Positions 12,011-23,595 of a DNA stretch of 64,000 bases are shown here, in pieces. Made by a program: the position numbers and the translations under genes. The stretch spans positions 68,238,687 through 68,302,686 of the forward strand of contig CM066732.1 of the NCBI GenBank assembly GCA_033961575.1, given 5' to 3'. The DNA is from Aselliscus stoliczkanus (lineage: Eukaryota; Chordata; Mammalia; Chiroptera; Hipposideridae). The notes beneath the pieces were generated by a model. The model did no database searches. It worked only from the letters and a program-made list of their open reading frames with translations, and had not been told where the DNA came from. The stretch's first letter is position 1. Each line of letters begins with the position of its first letter.

Positions 12011-12459
12011 TCAGGGCTCAACTATTGATTGATAAACTTTATGAATTATTTAAAACAAGTATTTAAACTATTTTTAAGGAGGATATTTATCACATGGAAT
12101 TGGTTGTACAAGTGATGGGAGTGCTGGGAATGCATGGGTTGGCAGCAGGAGGAAAACATCTAGCCCTGGGTAGGAGAGACAATGGCAAGAGGCAAGGTTA
12201 TGGAAACCTAAGTCTGAAGTCAACCAGAAAAATCTGGAACCACAGTGAGCCACAGAAATGAGACAGCTGTTGGGGTCACTGACTGAAACAGAGTGGCGAG
12301 ACAATACCCAGTCTTCTTCCTTTCCCCTACTCTTTAGTTCCCCCCATTTGCCAAATCCAGCTAAAGACCACTGGCCTAGGTCAGAATCTCTGAAATACAA
12401 AGCAGATCAGGGTAAGGTTGAGCAATGTATCTGAGGACAAACACGCTCCTTCTGGCATC
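12011..12459. other. unassigned insert between L2 segments
   Basis: A stretch of higher G+C than its surroundings, with the minus-strand 108-residue frame at 12074-12400. The protein shows no domain or family likeness. It interrupts an L2, so it may be another insertion. I cannot name it. Confidence 0.4.
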
Positions 12460-12790
12460 CCTTTCTTTATTCAGCTCTTTTCTCAGATGTCTCTCTTCTG
12501 TCTGGTCTTTTCTGAACACTGTATCTAAAATTGCAGCGCCACCCCCAGCATTCCCTATCCTTCTTTATCTATAGTATTTATCATTATTAAACATTATATA
12601 TCTTGTTTTTCAATATTTCTTTTGCCTGTTTCTCCCAAAAGAATGTGAGATTTTAAGGGTCTGAACCATTCATTGCCTGTTTTATTCACTTCTGATTCTC
12701 CAGCCCCTGGAATTGTTTTTGGCAAATAGTAATTGCTCATTACATATTTGGGAATGAATGATTGAATGTACAGGTAAATTGACTCTGAAA
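12460..12790 (+). repeat. L2 (LINE2) 3' end
   Basis: The 3' end of L2 in order: TTCTCCCAAAAGAATGTGAG, ATTGCCTGTTTTATTCACTT, CTCCAGCCCCTGGAATTGTT, GGCAAATAGTAATTGCTCAT and GGGAATGAATGATTGAATG. Ancient, non-coding. The minus-strand frame at 12594-12800 is its complement. Confidence 0.75.
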
Positions 12791-13384
12791 ATGGCTTCAT
12801 TTAAGAGATGGCTAGGCCCTCACACAGAATGAGTTAATTTATACTTCAGATGCAATTTAAAAATGTTAGGTGAAATTATGTTTCTACCTACTGCAAATTC
12901 CAAGGAACCAGTTGAACATACAAAAATGAAGCATCCCAGTAAACAGGCACACTCCCCACCAAAAGAAACAGCCATTGAACAGTCCAAAAATTAGTGTATA
13001 TAAAAAAGAAACTCTCAAAAGCAAGCATAATAGTCCAGGTTGCACTGGAGTAAGGACAAATAGGTGTGCAGTGTCACTTAATGCATGACGATATTACTGC
13101 TTCTTACAAAATCTGATAATGTTGGTGACATTGAAGCATCAAAAAAGATGTACATATCTTATTATGCGCTATTAGAGGGATGTAAAAGCACAATCAATGT
13201 ATTCTTTAAATTTTTTTCCTCAAAAGTTGTAAAACCAAAAAATATCTTCATGCTTAAGGGTTTAAACTGTTTCTAGAAAATTATTTTATAGGAAATTTCC
13301 TTGATGGTGGATTAATGAAATTGTTCTCTGTGTATGTTATATATGTAATGCATATATAAAATATGATAAAGTATCTGTAAAAAT
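12791..13384. other. unassigned intergenic DNA
   Basis: No feature recognised. The 63-residue frame at 13085-13276 is unremarkable. Confidence 0.5.
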
Positions 13385-13550
13385 TTTATGATTTAAGTCA
13401 GACAACTTATGTATGTCACAAGTTGTTTGACTTTGGGCAAGTTATTAAACCACTTTGAAGTTGGATTTTTTCATTTAAAGCCTTACTCCAAGGATTAAAT
13501 GAAATAACATTGATTTTTTTTAATTACCTAGCACATAAGGAATGTCATTT
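13385..13550 (+). repeat. MIR-type SINE fragment
   Basis: Contains TTGTTTGACTTTGGGCAAGT followed by TATTAAACCACTTTGAAG and AAATGAAATAACATTGA, which follow the order of the MIR body (loss of the tRNA-like head). Confidence 0.6.
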
Positions 13551-16500
13551 GAAGTCTTTTGAAATGAAATTAAATATACCCAAGTATAGTTGAATGAGCA
13601 TGTAAATTAGAAAATTGCATTTGGTTTAGATATGATTTTCATAATCAACAGTATTTTAAGGTAGATTGTTTGAAATATAATCTGCAGTAACCTCTAAAAA
13701 TCTATTTATAATAACTGTCAAAATAGAAATGCAGTAGTTCTGGTATATGCTACTACTTAGATATATTATTAAACCTCTTTTGAAAATATATGATTTCAGA
13801 ATATTTTCTGTAAAATTAAATTAATAGTTAATTACTATTTGGGCTGTAAATACTCATCAAATTTTTTTTTGTTTTTTTGTAATTTTCACAAATTGATAAT
13901 TAAGTAGCATCTATTCTCTAAATTTTTTGATTTTTCTGATATAAGACCTGATTAAATCAACCAATTACTCTTTATGTCTCCTGATGCCCATATCAACATA
14001 ATTGCCAGGTGCAAGATCAGTCAGATGGTAGTGTGTTTCTCTTTTAAAGTTATGCAGTTTGGAAATACAGCAATTCCTTGGTCTATTTATGTTCCCAAAT
14101 GTAAGCATAAAGAAAATGAAGACGTAATTTTGATTTAAGGCATTAAAAATATATATATTTTTTGTAGAATTAACTACATTTCCTATAGCATCTGATTTCA
14201 TTATTTGGGATTTTATTATGTTAAGGTGTGAAATGTGTTATAATTACCAATCCCTAGTAATTTACAGAAATACAGTGGAGGTCACTCAAATGCCATTGAT
14301 TTGGGTTTGATATGATTAAGAATGTATACGTAAGAAAAGTTTAACTCTGCTACTAAAATTTACTCACAAAAATGCATCAAAATACTGCTCAAGATATAGA
14401 AATAACATGTGTAAGATGAACTGGAGTGGTATTTTTTGACTAAATCTAAATAGAGCATGAGAAATAATTTGTATAGATTATAGTATTAGATGCTAAAGAG
14501 GAAATATAGGGGTACTGAATAGACACTGATACACTCACCTAGATACATAACATATTTTATAGTTAGAATTGTTCATTTATCTATTCAAAATGGTTTTACT
14601 GAGCTGCTCCTATATACATAGATAGCATAGTGCTTTGTGGGAAACTCAATAAGAACGTTTTATTCACCCCTATAATGTGGTAATAGTGATAATAAATATT
14701 CCACAAGAGAACTGTATTTCCCAATTCCTGTCTACCCATCCCCCCCCCACCCCATGTGCAAGCAATAATAATGTGTCTCTGCAGCCCTGTCCTACTCTTT
14801 AACTAGAGAATCAGTCCTAGGAGAATGGCAAAAGTTTCCATTTACTAGTGAGGTGAAGAAAGAAATAACCTGTCCTCATGTCCCCGGGTGTTTTGTCCCC
14901 ACCTGGCTTTAGCCCTCTTTCCCCAGCCTGTGTGCAGTGATCCAGTTAACAGGCCCAATGCTGAGGTTTCTAATTGTGTATTTTCCTACCAGGGCAAGGC
15001 AAGTCCTTGCACTAATCCGCACCCCAGGCCTCTTCCCTGCCTTGATTGATATCTGCTACTCATCAATAGACTTCACCCTCTCCCTTAATCAGGGCCATTG
15101 TATTTATCCTAGTAGGAATAATATCCTAGTAGGCATAAATGAAAGAACTTAGTAGTAAAGTAAATCAGCTAAGATTTATAGAAGAACTTACTATTGTACT
15201 TGGCTTTGATGGACAGATAAAATTTTGATGTACAAAGCCACAGAGGGAGTTCCTTTTAAACAAAGAGCAGTATTAATAAAAATAAATAAATAAAAGTCAG
15301 CATCTGGAAAGTATACAGGATACTGAAGGAGTCACAAAAAATCTTGTTTGTTCAGAGACTAGGGCCTGAGTAAAAACTGAACTACTAGTATTGGAGAATG
15401 AATTCCAGATTACAGACTATCCCATATCAGGCCCCATCCCAGCTTCCCAAAAAGATGACACAGCCATTTGCTGTCTTTGTAATCTCTCTTCTATGAACAA
15501 GGAAGGGCAATGCTTGGCACATCAAGAGCCTTCTTCTTGAGACCAGTAAGTTTTAGGAATGTCCTTTCTGAGTCTCACTCTGAAATCATCATCCACCGTA
15601 TCACACATCTCTTGTCATCTGCCAAATTCTGGCTACTCTAGAACGGGCCAGTCACCTATATGACTTGCTTTGCTTGGAACTCTCAAAGGTAGGGTTGCTT
15701 TATCACTATCTAGAAAACTAATCAGTAAACTGTAAGGAAAAAAGAAAAAAAAAATCTATCCAAGTCAACTTCCTTGTTAATGTTCCCATTTTGAGGGTAT
15801 TTGCATTATTTCTGGCTCCTGCCTTTCTTTTTTTTTTTTCAGACAAAGTATCTGTAATGACCCAGATGCTACAATATCTGCCATCACTGCTCTACACTTA
15901 CAAAATGATATCCAAGCTCCATTCCCATGAATGAGTTCTCTCATGGCACTGCCAATACCTGAAATAAGCTGCAATGCATATACAAAAACTGTACTTGAAC
16001 TTTGGACTAATCATAGTTCTTGGTGATGTTACAAAAATGAGTGCGGCTAACTTAAACAAAAAACAATCTATTGAAAAAGATTTGAGAATGATCACACATT
16101 AACAACAACAACAAAATGTTAGGGGGAATCAAGCTTGTGGGAAACAATAGAGATAGAACATACCAGAATTCTGCCATTATTCCCTGTCCTAGGAGCCATA
16201 CACAGCCCTCTGGATTCAGTAGATGTTGCCATTGCCAATAGGTATAGTTGCTGTTCAGCCCTCTTCCTTGGGTCTAGTTGCCCTATCCATTTTTCTTTGC
16301 ATTATTCACTCAGACTCAGAGTTCTGCAAAGCAGCATATGGTTAATCTTAGATCATGATCCTCATCCTCGATATTGTAATGAGAAATTGGGCCTTACCTG
16401 TCTCCAAGACTTGGAAAATAGAGCATTCCTCCAAAATGGAGAAGTTCAGATGCAGGACAAAAGTAAAAATATTGACAAATATCCATTAGGTCTACCTTTT

Positions 16501-17159
16501 GACTACCCAACATTCACATACATTTTTCTTCCACACTTACATTAAAGTGCTCCAGAATTTTTTGGATTCTTTACCTCATATCACGCCATACCATAAACTA
16601 TATTTAGTATGCAATACTCCAGAGTCCAGGCTTCCATAAAGCAATAAGCAAACAACTTTAATTATTCCTAAATCTATAAATAAGGACATCCAATGCAGAA
16701 TCGCTGGTAAATACATCTCTAAAAACGCTATTGCATTCTAAAGTTATGTTCTAGACATCTCTGTAATAATTCTTGTATATAATCCCCAGAGTTTTGTTGA
16801 TGGAAATAGAGTTCTGCAGTTCTTTCATGGGCCTTCTCTTCTAAGTTTTGTCTTTGCAACTGGCCATGTAAGACCATATTGGAATGTGATTCCAAATATA
16901 TGTCTGTACACTAAGATGAGTCAAGAGAAAACTTGGCTTCCTCAAATAAAAAACAGTTGGTACTATTATGCCTTATAGATATGTGAATATTAGTAGTCCG
17001 ATCTGGGGAGTTAAATGAACATTGGGAGTTACTCTTGGGTTCTTTGAATTTTCATGTATATCTACATTGCAGTGATTGTGATCTCACTACTTCCTGATGA
17101 ATGCCCTAAATTTCACAGAAGAGATCTTGGGGAGGTCATGATTTCAGTGGATGTGGTAA
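13551..17159. other. long unassigned region
   Basis: About 3.6 kb without a gene I can support. The section from about 15380 to 17150 has a different texture (more even base composition, several medium frames on both strands, for example 136 residues at 16135-16545). It could be the inside of an old LTR element, but no gag, protease or polymerase motif was found, so no such claim is made. The proteins match nothing I know. Confidence 0.4.
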
Positions 17160-17390
17160 TTTTTTTAAATTAAAGTTTATCGGGGTGATAATTATTAGCA
17201 AAATTACACAGATTTCAGGTGTACAATTCTGTAATACATCATATATATATATATCACATTGTATGTTCACCTCCCAGAGTCAGTTCTTCCATCACCATAT
17301 ACTGGATCCCTTTTACCCTCATCTACCACCCTTCCCCACCCACCACACCCTGGTGACTACTAAACTATTATCTGTGACTCTGGGTTTGGC
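17160..17390 (-). mobile_element. L1 3' end fragment
   Basis: Antisense L1 3' UTR wording: AAATTACACAGATTTCAGGT, GTACAATTCTGTAATACATC, an (AT)n patch, CACATTGTATGTTCACCTCC. It is the reverse complement of the segment at 22815-23185, so both belong to the same L1 subfamily. Severely 5'-truncated. Confidence 0.85.
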
Positions 17391-19421
17391 TATTGGAAAA
17401 GTAATAAATTATGTTAGTATAGTCACAGCAAGTTACTCTGACTCAAATTGTTAGAAAGAGTCATTACATTTCATCTTCATGAATTTTACATGTCCTTACT
17501 ACCACTCATATTTTCCTATGACAGGAGTCTCACAGGCCTCCAAAACATCTTGCTAAATTCGTTTTGAGGTGAATATACATGATTATTTAATTAACCATTT
17601 CCCCTCTGATGTTAGATTCCAATCCTTGACTACCAATAGAATTTTCTGCCTTGTGGCATACACAGGACAGTTAACCAAATTACATTCCCCACATTTCCCT
17701 GAGGAAATTCTGCTTTTAGTCCAGTTATAGTGCTTGGATCAATCCATGGAGACTGACCTACTTAACTCATGCAGAAAATACTTTATTGGAAGCACTCTTG
17801 CATAGTTCCTTCAGTTGGCAAGAAAGCTGGAGAACTATGTATTTTAAAAATGGTCAAAAACCAGTGGAATTTGGCAAAAAAAAAACAATCTGACTAAATA
17901 ACCCATGGACAGAGGCCACCCCTACAATGCCCATGTATAAAATGAGCTTACCATTGTACACAGTTATATATGTTGCTACCAGCAGATGCAAACACCTCTT
18001 CCATTCTTCCTTGTGACATTTCTTCATGAATTCCACATTTCTAGGTGGTCAAACCTAATTGTTTCAATCTGGGTCATTTGCCCTCACCTTGGCTTGCAGG
18101 ATGTAAGGAAAAGATAATTCCTCTCTTAGGCTGTCCTAATGGGTAGTTGCCCTGCCTGCTCTGGAAACTCATATTGTGAAGAACTTCCTCTAAAGTAGGA
18201 AGGGGTTTTCATAAAGGGAAGTGCAAAAAATAAGTCCACAGAAAAGCTGGCAGTGTATCTTCCTTAATCGACTTTGTATTTCTGTTAGATTACTAACAAA
18301 TGACCTGGTTCCATATTGGGTCCTTCTTAGATCTTAGAATTCACTATTGTAGAATCCATAAGAACTCTATCCTACTGGAAGCAAATGTGGGTGACCCAGA
18401 TTTTTTAGGAGGTAAATAGAAGCTTTGGGAGTCTGTGTTCCGGATGATGGTATTGTCAGGGTGTGCCTTGGGGCTGTTATCTGCCAAGAAAGATGGACTA
18501 AAAGGCCAGCCAGTGGAAGCTGTGACTCTGTTTTAGGAAACTCTTGTGAAAGACAAAAGGAGACATAAGGAAGGACTTAAGTTTAGAGAGGTGATGAAAT
18601 AAAACTGAAGTGACCTTATCAATATTCAATACACAGAAGATGCTGTTTACTGACATGTGCTATCTAAAGAGAAGGAAGTGTTAAAATATATGCACAGCTT
18701 TTTTAGCCTGGATGACTAGAAGAATGGTGGTGCCTCCGGCAGAAATAGGGAAGTCAGGAAGATAAATGTAACAGAAGGGATAAATGATAAACATGGTTTT
18801 GACTATTTTCAGTTTGATAGGCTGGGAAAAGAAGCGAGTGTGGGATATTGTCAATGCAGAACTGCAATGTACAATCCTTCATGATTTCTGTTTGTTGGCT
18901 TGATTTATTATGATAGGTGATTTTAAGTTCTCAGAGGAACATGAGATGAGATGGTGAATGGCACTGAGCATATGAGTTAATGATCATAAACCAGCAATGG
19001 ATTGCTTACCATTCCAGGGTATAATCTAGAAAACAGATTTCTGAAGTTTTAAAACCACTTCCTGAATAGTGCACAGGAAAACAACAAAAACATAAAATCA
19101 TGTGATTTATGAAGGTTATTAAATAACTCTAAGTCCTTTTGAATAGTCTATACCTTATTAAGATGAAAAAGGCACTAAAATAAAAAGTCATGCATATAAC
19201 CAATGTTCTAATAAAAGGAGTATATTATATTTATAAATTTTAATTTTTAATAAAAACTTAAGGTTGAGATAATTATTTGATTTGGTTAATTAGGTTTTTT
19301 GAAAGTGACTTTTAAGGAAATCTGTTTTTGGTAATTTTCAAAACAAGCAGTTGAATTTTGGCAATTGGTACATAATTGTAATAGCAGGAAAATATTATGT
19401 ATTTACACAAATTAGTTGTAC
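17391..19421. other. unassigned region
   Basis: No gene or named repeat. It resembles in texture the unassigned stretch on the other side of the L1 fragment, so the L1 probably split one older sequence. Confidence 0.4.
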
Positions 19422-19437
19422 TTAAACATTTATTTTT

Positions 19438-19547
19438 TATTTTTATTTTTTTTTGAGGGCAGTGTCAGTGGCCCTCATATGTGGGACCGAACCGGGGCTG
19501 CTGGCTTCCCAAGCCAGCGCTTAACCGCCGCGTCCCTTGGCCGGCCC
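19438..19547 (-). mobile_element. tRNA-derived SINE, short type, with TSD
   Basis: The same short SINE as near 4.5 kb: box-B-like GGTTCGGTCCCAC and the CACTGGCCC/CACTGCCCTC 3' end on the minus strand, with an A-rich tail. A perfect 16-bp duplication TTAAACATTTATTTTT lies at 19422-19437 and 19548-19563. Head changed in this copy to GGGCCGGCCAAGGGACGCGG. Confidence 0.93.
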
Positions 19548-19563
19548 TTAAACATTTATTTTT

Positions 19564-20165
19564 ATAATCTTTATAAACATATAGAAAAATCCATAAATTG
19601 ACTGGAAAATTTTCCTCCTTTAGACCACTTTCTTATAGCAAAATGACTACCAGCACAAGCCTGCTCACAGAAATAATTGCTGTAACAAAAAAACGTTTCT
19701 AAGATTGAGGTACTTCCATTTGCATTCTTCAAAAGCCTGGGAAATACTTCTTTAGGGACTTTATAGCATTTCACTTTAGTATGATTTGACAAATAATTCT
19801 AATTGATTTATGAAACAGAAACCTAGTCTAACTAATCATGGCCCTGTGTTCTTCTAGTGAGACAACTATCCAAACTGATGCAGTATTAAACACAACTTTA
19901 TCTTATTTTATTTGAGTTTGCATAGCCTTGGGTTTTTGATCATGATCCAAATGTCTAATGTTATGGCTAGTAATCTGCAAGACAAATTCAGAACTATCAA
20001 AGTCTTATCCTTTATTCATCTGTGTTGGAGTCTGCTTAATATTTTAAACAGAGTAAGACATGCTTAAAATCCTTTTAATGTAATTCCAACAAACACCTTC
20101 TAACAGATTTGTGATAAAAGTTGTATTTAATTAAAACCAATGTTAGGAAAGAATTTGCAAATTTA
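19564..20165. other. unassigned intergenic DNA
   Basis: No feature recognised. Confidence 0.5.
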
Positions 20166-20345
20166 TACATCTTCTGCTATAAATGGTATCTTATTTGATT
20201 CACAGCAAACTTAAGAAGTAGCTCAAATTTTTATATAAGAGAGTAAGTTACAAAGTGGACAAGTAACCTACATAAAGGAGATGCAAATTCAGATTCTATG
20301 ACTATAAATCACAAACATGTTGTTTTCACCATTAAACTGATTTGG
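20166..20345 (+). repeat. MIR-type SINE fragment
   Basis: Decayed MIR order: TGGTATCTTATTTGATTCAC, AGCAAACTTAAGAAGTAG, AGAGAGTAAGTTACAAAGTG, GACAAGTAACCTACATAAAG and a CAAATTCAGATTCTATGACT end. Confidence 0.55.
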
Positions 20346-20439
20346 AGTGCTACCATATTTCTTAAGTGTTTTTATTTGCTAAAAGAAGGGACATGCTATA
20401 GGGACATGCGACTAGGTCCAATACAATTATTTATTCGGC

Positions 20440-20646
20440 AATGAATCATACTTTAGCACATAACATATTCCAGTGTTCTTTCTTGGCAATGATGATACAG
20501 TGCTAATAGTAAAACAAAATCTTTGGCTTGGTGAATCTTATGGTCTATCAAAAAAAATGTATAAATAACAAAAGGATATCACATAATGTTATGTGATTGG
20601 TGCTTTGAGAAAAAAATACAAAATGATAATGAGATAGAAATAATGT
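20440..20646 (+). repeat. ancient mammalian repeat fragment (L2-age)
   Basis: Same repeat family as at 9441-10125: TTCCAGTGTTCTTTCTTGGC, GATACAGTGCTAATAGT, AAAATCTTTGGCTTGGTGA. A young SINE was inserted into it at about 20647. Confidence 0.4.
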
Positions 20647-20793
20647 GGCCAGCCGAATGCCTCAGTTGGTTAAGAGCTCGCTCAAGAGTGTGAGCTGAGC
20701 TCTTAGCAACAGCGGTTCGATGCCAGCCCGAGCTTGAGTTGCTGTTGAGCTGCCAACAGGTGGCAGGATGGCTCAGCTAAAAAAAAAAAAAAA
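20647..20793 (+). mobile_element. tRNA-derived SINE, long type, with TSD
   Basis: Starts GGCCAGCCGAATGCCTCAGT, has box-A-like CTCAGTTGGTTAAGAG, box-B-like GGTTCGATGCC at about 20714, AACAGGTGGCAGGATGGCTC and a poly-A tail at 20779-20793. Flanked by AGAAATAATGTG / AGAAAGAATGTG with one mismatch. The best preserved member of the long type here, with a pol III internal promoter that looks intact. Confidence 0.92.
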
Positions 20794-20929
20794 GAAAGAA
20801 TGTGTGTGGGGAGCAGAAAGGGTGTGTATGTGGTACTGTTACTTTCGAGAGTATCAGCTACTTTAACAGAGCAGGAAAGACCCATAGAGTTATCTGAAGG
20901 GGTAGTTTTCCCAAAAGAGGGTTCCACAG

Positions 20930-21720
20930 GTAGAGAAATTTGAAAACCTGGATGAAACTAACAGAAACACAGAAAAATTAGCAAATAAAAAAACTGGCAA
21001 ATATTTGAACTGACACATTATAGAAGAGAACACACATCAGCCCAATAAATGTGTGAAAATATGTTCAAACTCAATGTTAGAGACAGATAGAAATTAAACC
21101 TACCATAAGATTTTTTTATCCTACAAGATTATTAAAAACATTTTTGATAATTTTAAGTCCCAAGAATAATGTGACTCACCAGTGCTATTTGCATACTAGT
21201 AGAAGAATATCGATTGATACAACTGCTTTTGAAAATAACTTACCATTTTTTGGTAGAGGTAAACAAATCTACATTTACCCTAGAAAAATTAACACATAGA
21301 CTTAGGAAGAGATGTTCAAGAATAAACATTGCAGCATCACATGTGATAGCAAAAAGCTAAAAACAATTCAAATTTCTATGACAAGTGAGCAGTAACGTAA
21401 TTTGTGGAGTATCCATATAGTGGAACACTAGGCAGAAGTTTAAGTGTGTGAACTACAGCTACAGGCATCACTCAGGATAAAAAGTTGTGAACAATGTTAC
21501 AGAATACACACAATTGGATATAATCCAATTTATGTAAGATTTTAATCTTTGCAAAATTAAGTGATATATTGATTGATTATGGATACATTGATGGTAAAAC
21601 TACAAATAAAAAGCAAGGGAGAAATAAAATTCAATTTAGAAAGAATGTATCACTAGGGAGGAGGATATTGGACTAGGGAGAGGATACTACTAATAGTCTA
21701 CATTTTTATCTGTTGTGGAT
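20930..21720 (+). repeat. old L1 3' region, degenerate
   Basis: Plus-strand L1 wording of the ORF2 end and 3' UTR: GCAGCATCACATGTGATAGC, AAAGCTAAAAACAATTCAA, GTGGAACACTAGGCAGAAG, ACTACAGCTACAGGCATCAC, then GATGGTAAAACTACAAATAA. Strongly diverged; no frame is open. Confidence 0.6.
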
Positions 21721-22179
21721 GCATGGAGGTGTTCTTTTATTTTTATTACGTTTATATCATGCACATAGATTATATGTATTCTTATGATTTCTAATCAATT
21801 TATTTTAAAGAGCAATAATGAAAGGTAGTTAAGGTAGTGAAAGTAAGTATATTTAGCTTTTTCAAATAGTTTTGTAGTGAAAGCAGGGGAGATATAGGTA
21901 GGAGATGGGGAGAGTAATGTATGCTTGTTTATGTTGGGGTTTCTATTTTGGTCAGCATTTTTGGATGGGTTGTTTTGCTTTGTTTATAAATGAATGGAAG
22001 TGAGAAGAAAAATTACCGCAGCATTGAGAGGTGCCAATTACTGCAGCAAAGTCCTTGAGTGGGAGAGAGGGAAATTGATGCGGTCCCACCACTCATTATC
22101 AGGCACTTTGTGTTCCAGCCACACGGAACACTGGCAGGTCTACAGGATGAAGGCGTCTCTCACTACGCCATGCCTGCAT

Positions 22180-22505
22180 TACTGTTTACTGTTTACAATT
22201 CTCCTCGGTCACTCTCCACCTGTGAATGTTTTCTCATCCTTCAAGATTTCAGCTCAAACGTCAAATCGTTAATCAACCTTGCCTTACCAACCCAACTGAA
22301 ATTGTCACTCTCTCCACCAAGATTTCACAGTATCTCCACAGGTCCATTGAAATCATGTTTATCGTTCTGCATTCCGACTTTCTCACTAGTCAGTGAGCAT
22401 TTTGAAAAATTGACAACTGTCTTACTCATTTGTGTTTATTTTTACTGTCCAGTACTGAGCCTACCATTATAATTCATCATAACTGTTTATGCAAATGAGT
22501 GAATG
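22180..22505 (+). repeat. L2 (LINE2) 3' end
   Basis: L2 wording in order: CATCCTTCAAGATTTCAGCT, CAACCTTGCCTTACCAACCC, GTCAGTGAGCATTTTGAAAA and ACTGTCTTACTCATTTGTGT. The 92- and 137-residue overlapping frames at 21994-22472 run through it in two phases and are not genes. Confidence 0.65.
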
Positions 22506-22814
22506 GAAAATAAAGAGCTATCAGTTAAAATTACTGATTAAGAAGAATTATATGAATGTTTTGAGGGTATAATTAGTTCCACCATGTCTTCACATCCCAA
22601 ATCATGTGAAAGTCTGCAGTTAAAAGAAGATGAAGTAAAGACATTTATAGAAACTTATATTTGTATTTGTAAGGTATAACAAATCATCTATGAGACTTAA
22701 CTAGTATCTATTTCCTTTGATAATATCCATCAAGGTCCTAGCAAGTGCAAGATGCACTCTCAAACTGGTTACTTGGGGACAGTTTTAAAAGTTGGCTATT
22801 TATATGCCATTTGT

Positions 22815-23185
22815 GACAACATGGATGGATGTTGAGATTATTATGCTAAGCAAAATAAGTCAGATAGAAAAAGCCAAGAACTATATGACTTCACTAATAT
22901 GTGGGATATAAAACTGAAAGCAACAAAGGAACAAGACAAACAAATAAAGAAACAAAAACTTATAGACACAGACAATAGTTTAGTGATTATCAGAGGGTAA
23001 GGGGGGAGGGAGGATGGTAGATGAGGGTAAACAGAATTAAATATATATGGAAAGAGAACTGACTCTGGGTGGTAATCGCACAATGTGATATATATAGATG
23101 ATGTATTAGAGAATTGTACACTTGAAACCTGTGTAATTTTACTAACCATTGTTACCCCAATAAGTTCAATTTTTTAAAAAATGGT
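22815..23185 (+). mobile_element. L1 3' end fragment
   Basis: Sense L1 3' end: GACAACATGGATGGATGTTG, then AAGTCAGATAGAAAAAGCCA, ACTTCACTAATATGTGGGAT, an (AT)n patch, and AGAATTGTACACTTGAAACC before a poly-A-like end near 23170. Same subfamily as 17160-17390, in the opposite direction. The minus-strand 102-residue frame is its complement. Confidence 0.88.
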
Positions 23186-23535
23186 GGCTATTTACCAAGA
23201 TGTGGGCAGAAGTCAGGAAATCCACTAAGAGATAGTTTTAGTTAGGGACTAGCAAAATATGAATCCTTTACTACTCCTGGGCTCACATACCTAACCTGAT
23301 TCTCACCCTAAATCTCATCTTTCCATCCTCCAATCCCACACTCAGTCATAAGACAACAGGGAGAGAACACTTTGATAAAGTCTATATAAGTCAGCTTGCA
23401 GACATCAGAGAACAGGATAGAGATTGAGAAATGTAGCTATAAAAACACAAGTAGAATTTATCCAGCAGAATCACTATTATATTTTATTATTAATAGTATA
23501 TTTAAGTACATTTAACTGACATATAAGCTTGTCAT

Positions 23536-23580
23536 TTAAGAGTCTCATGCTCTACTGACTGAGCTAGCTGGGCACTTGCG
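23536..23580 (-). pseudogene. retroposed 5' half of tRNA-Lys(CUU), tailless, with TSD
   Basis: On the minus strand, 23573 down to 23536 reads GCCCAGCTAGCTCAGTCAGT followed by AGAGCATGAGACTCTTAA. This is the tRNA-Lys(CUU) sequence from its first base through the anticodon, with about two differences from the gene as I know it, and it then stops. Seven extra bases (CGCAAGT) precede it. A perfect 15-bp duplication AAGCTTGTCATTTAA lies at 23525-23539 and 23581-23595 on the plus strand; the TTAA of the duplication coincides with the RNA's 3' end. There is no poly-A tail. This is the signature of an L1-mobilised tailless tRNA fragment. It is not a working tRNA gene: the anticodon 3' arm, T arm and box B are absent. 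Confidence 0.88.
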
Positions 23581-23595
23581 AAGCTTGTCATTTAA

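Noticed and set aside
12074..12400. 108-codon minus frame as a candidate gene
   Set aside because: No family resemblance and no neighbouring exons; the GC-richer insert alone explains the open frame.
20647..20720. Possible tRNA genes at the heads of the SINEs
   Set aside because: Box A and box B are visible, but the acceptor stem does not pair as a tRNA and each copy has a SINE body, A-tail and target duplication.
22059..22472. 137-codon frame as candidate coding exon
   Set aside because: Runs through an L2 3' end with another frame overlapping it; no start context, splice sites or conserved motif to support it.
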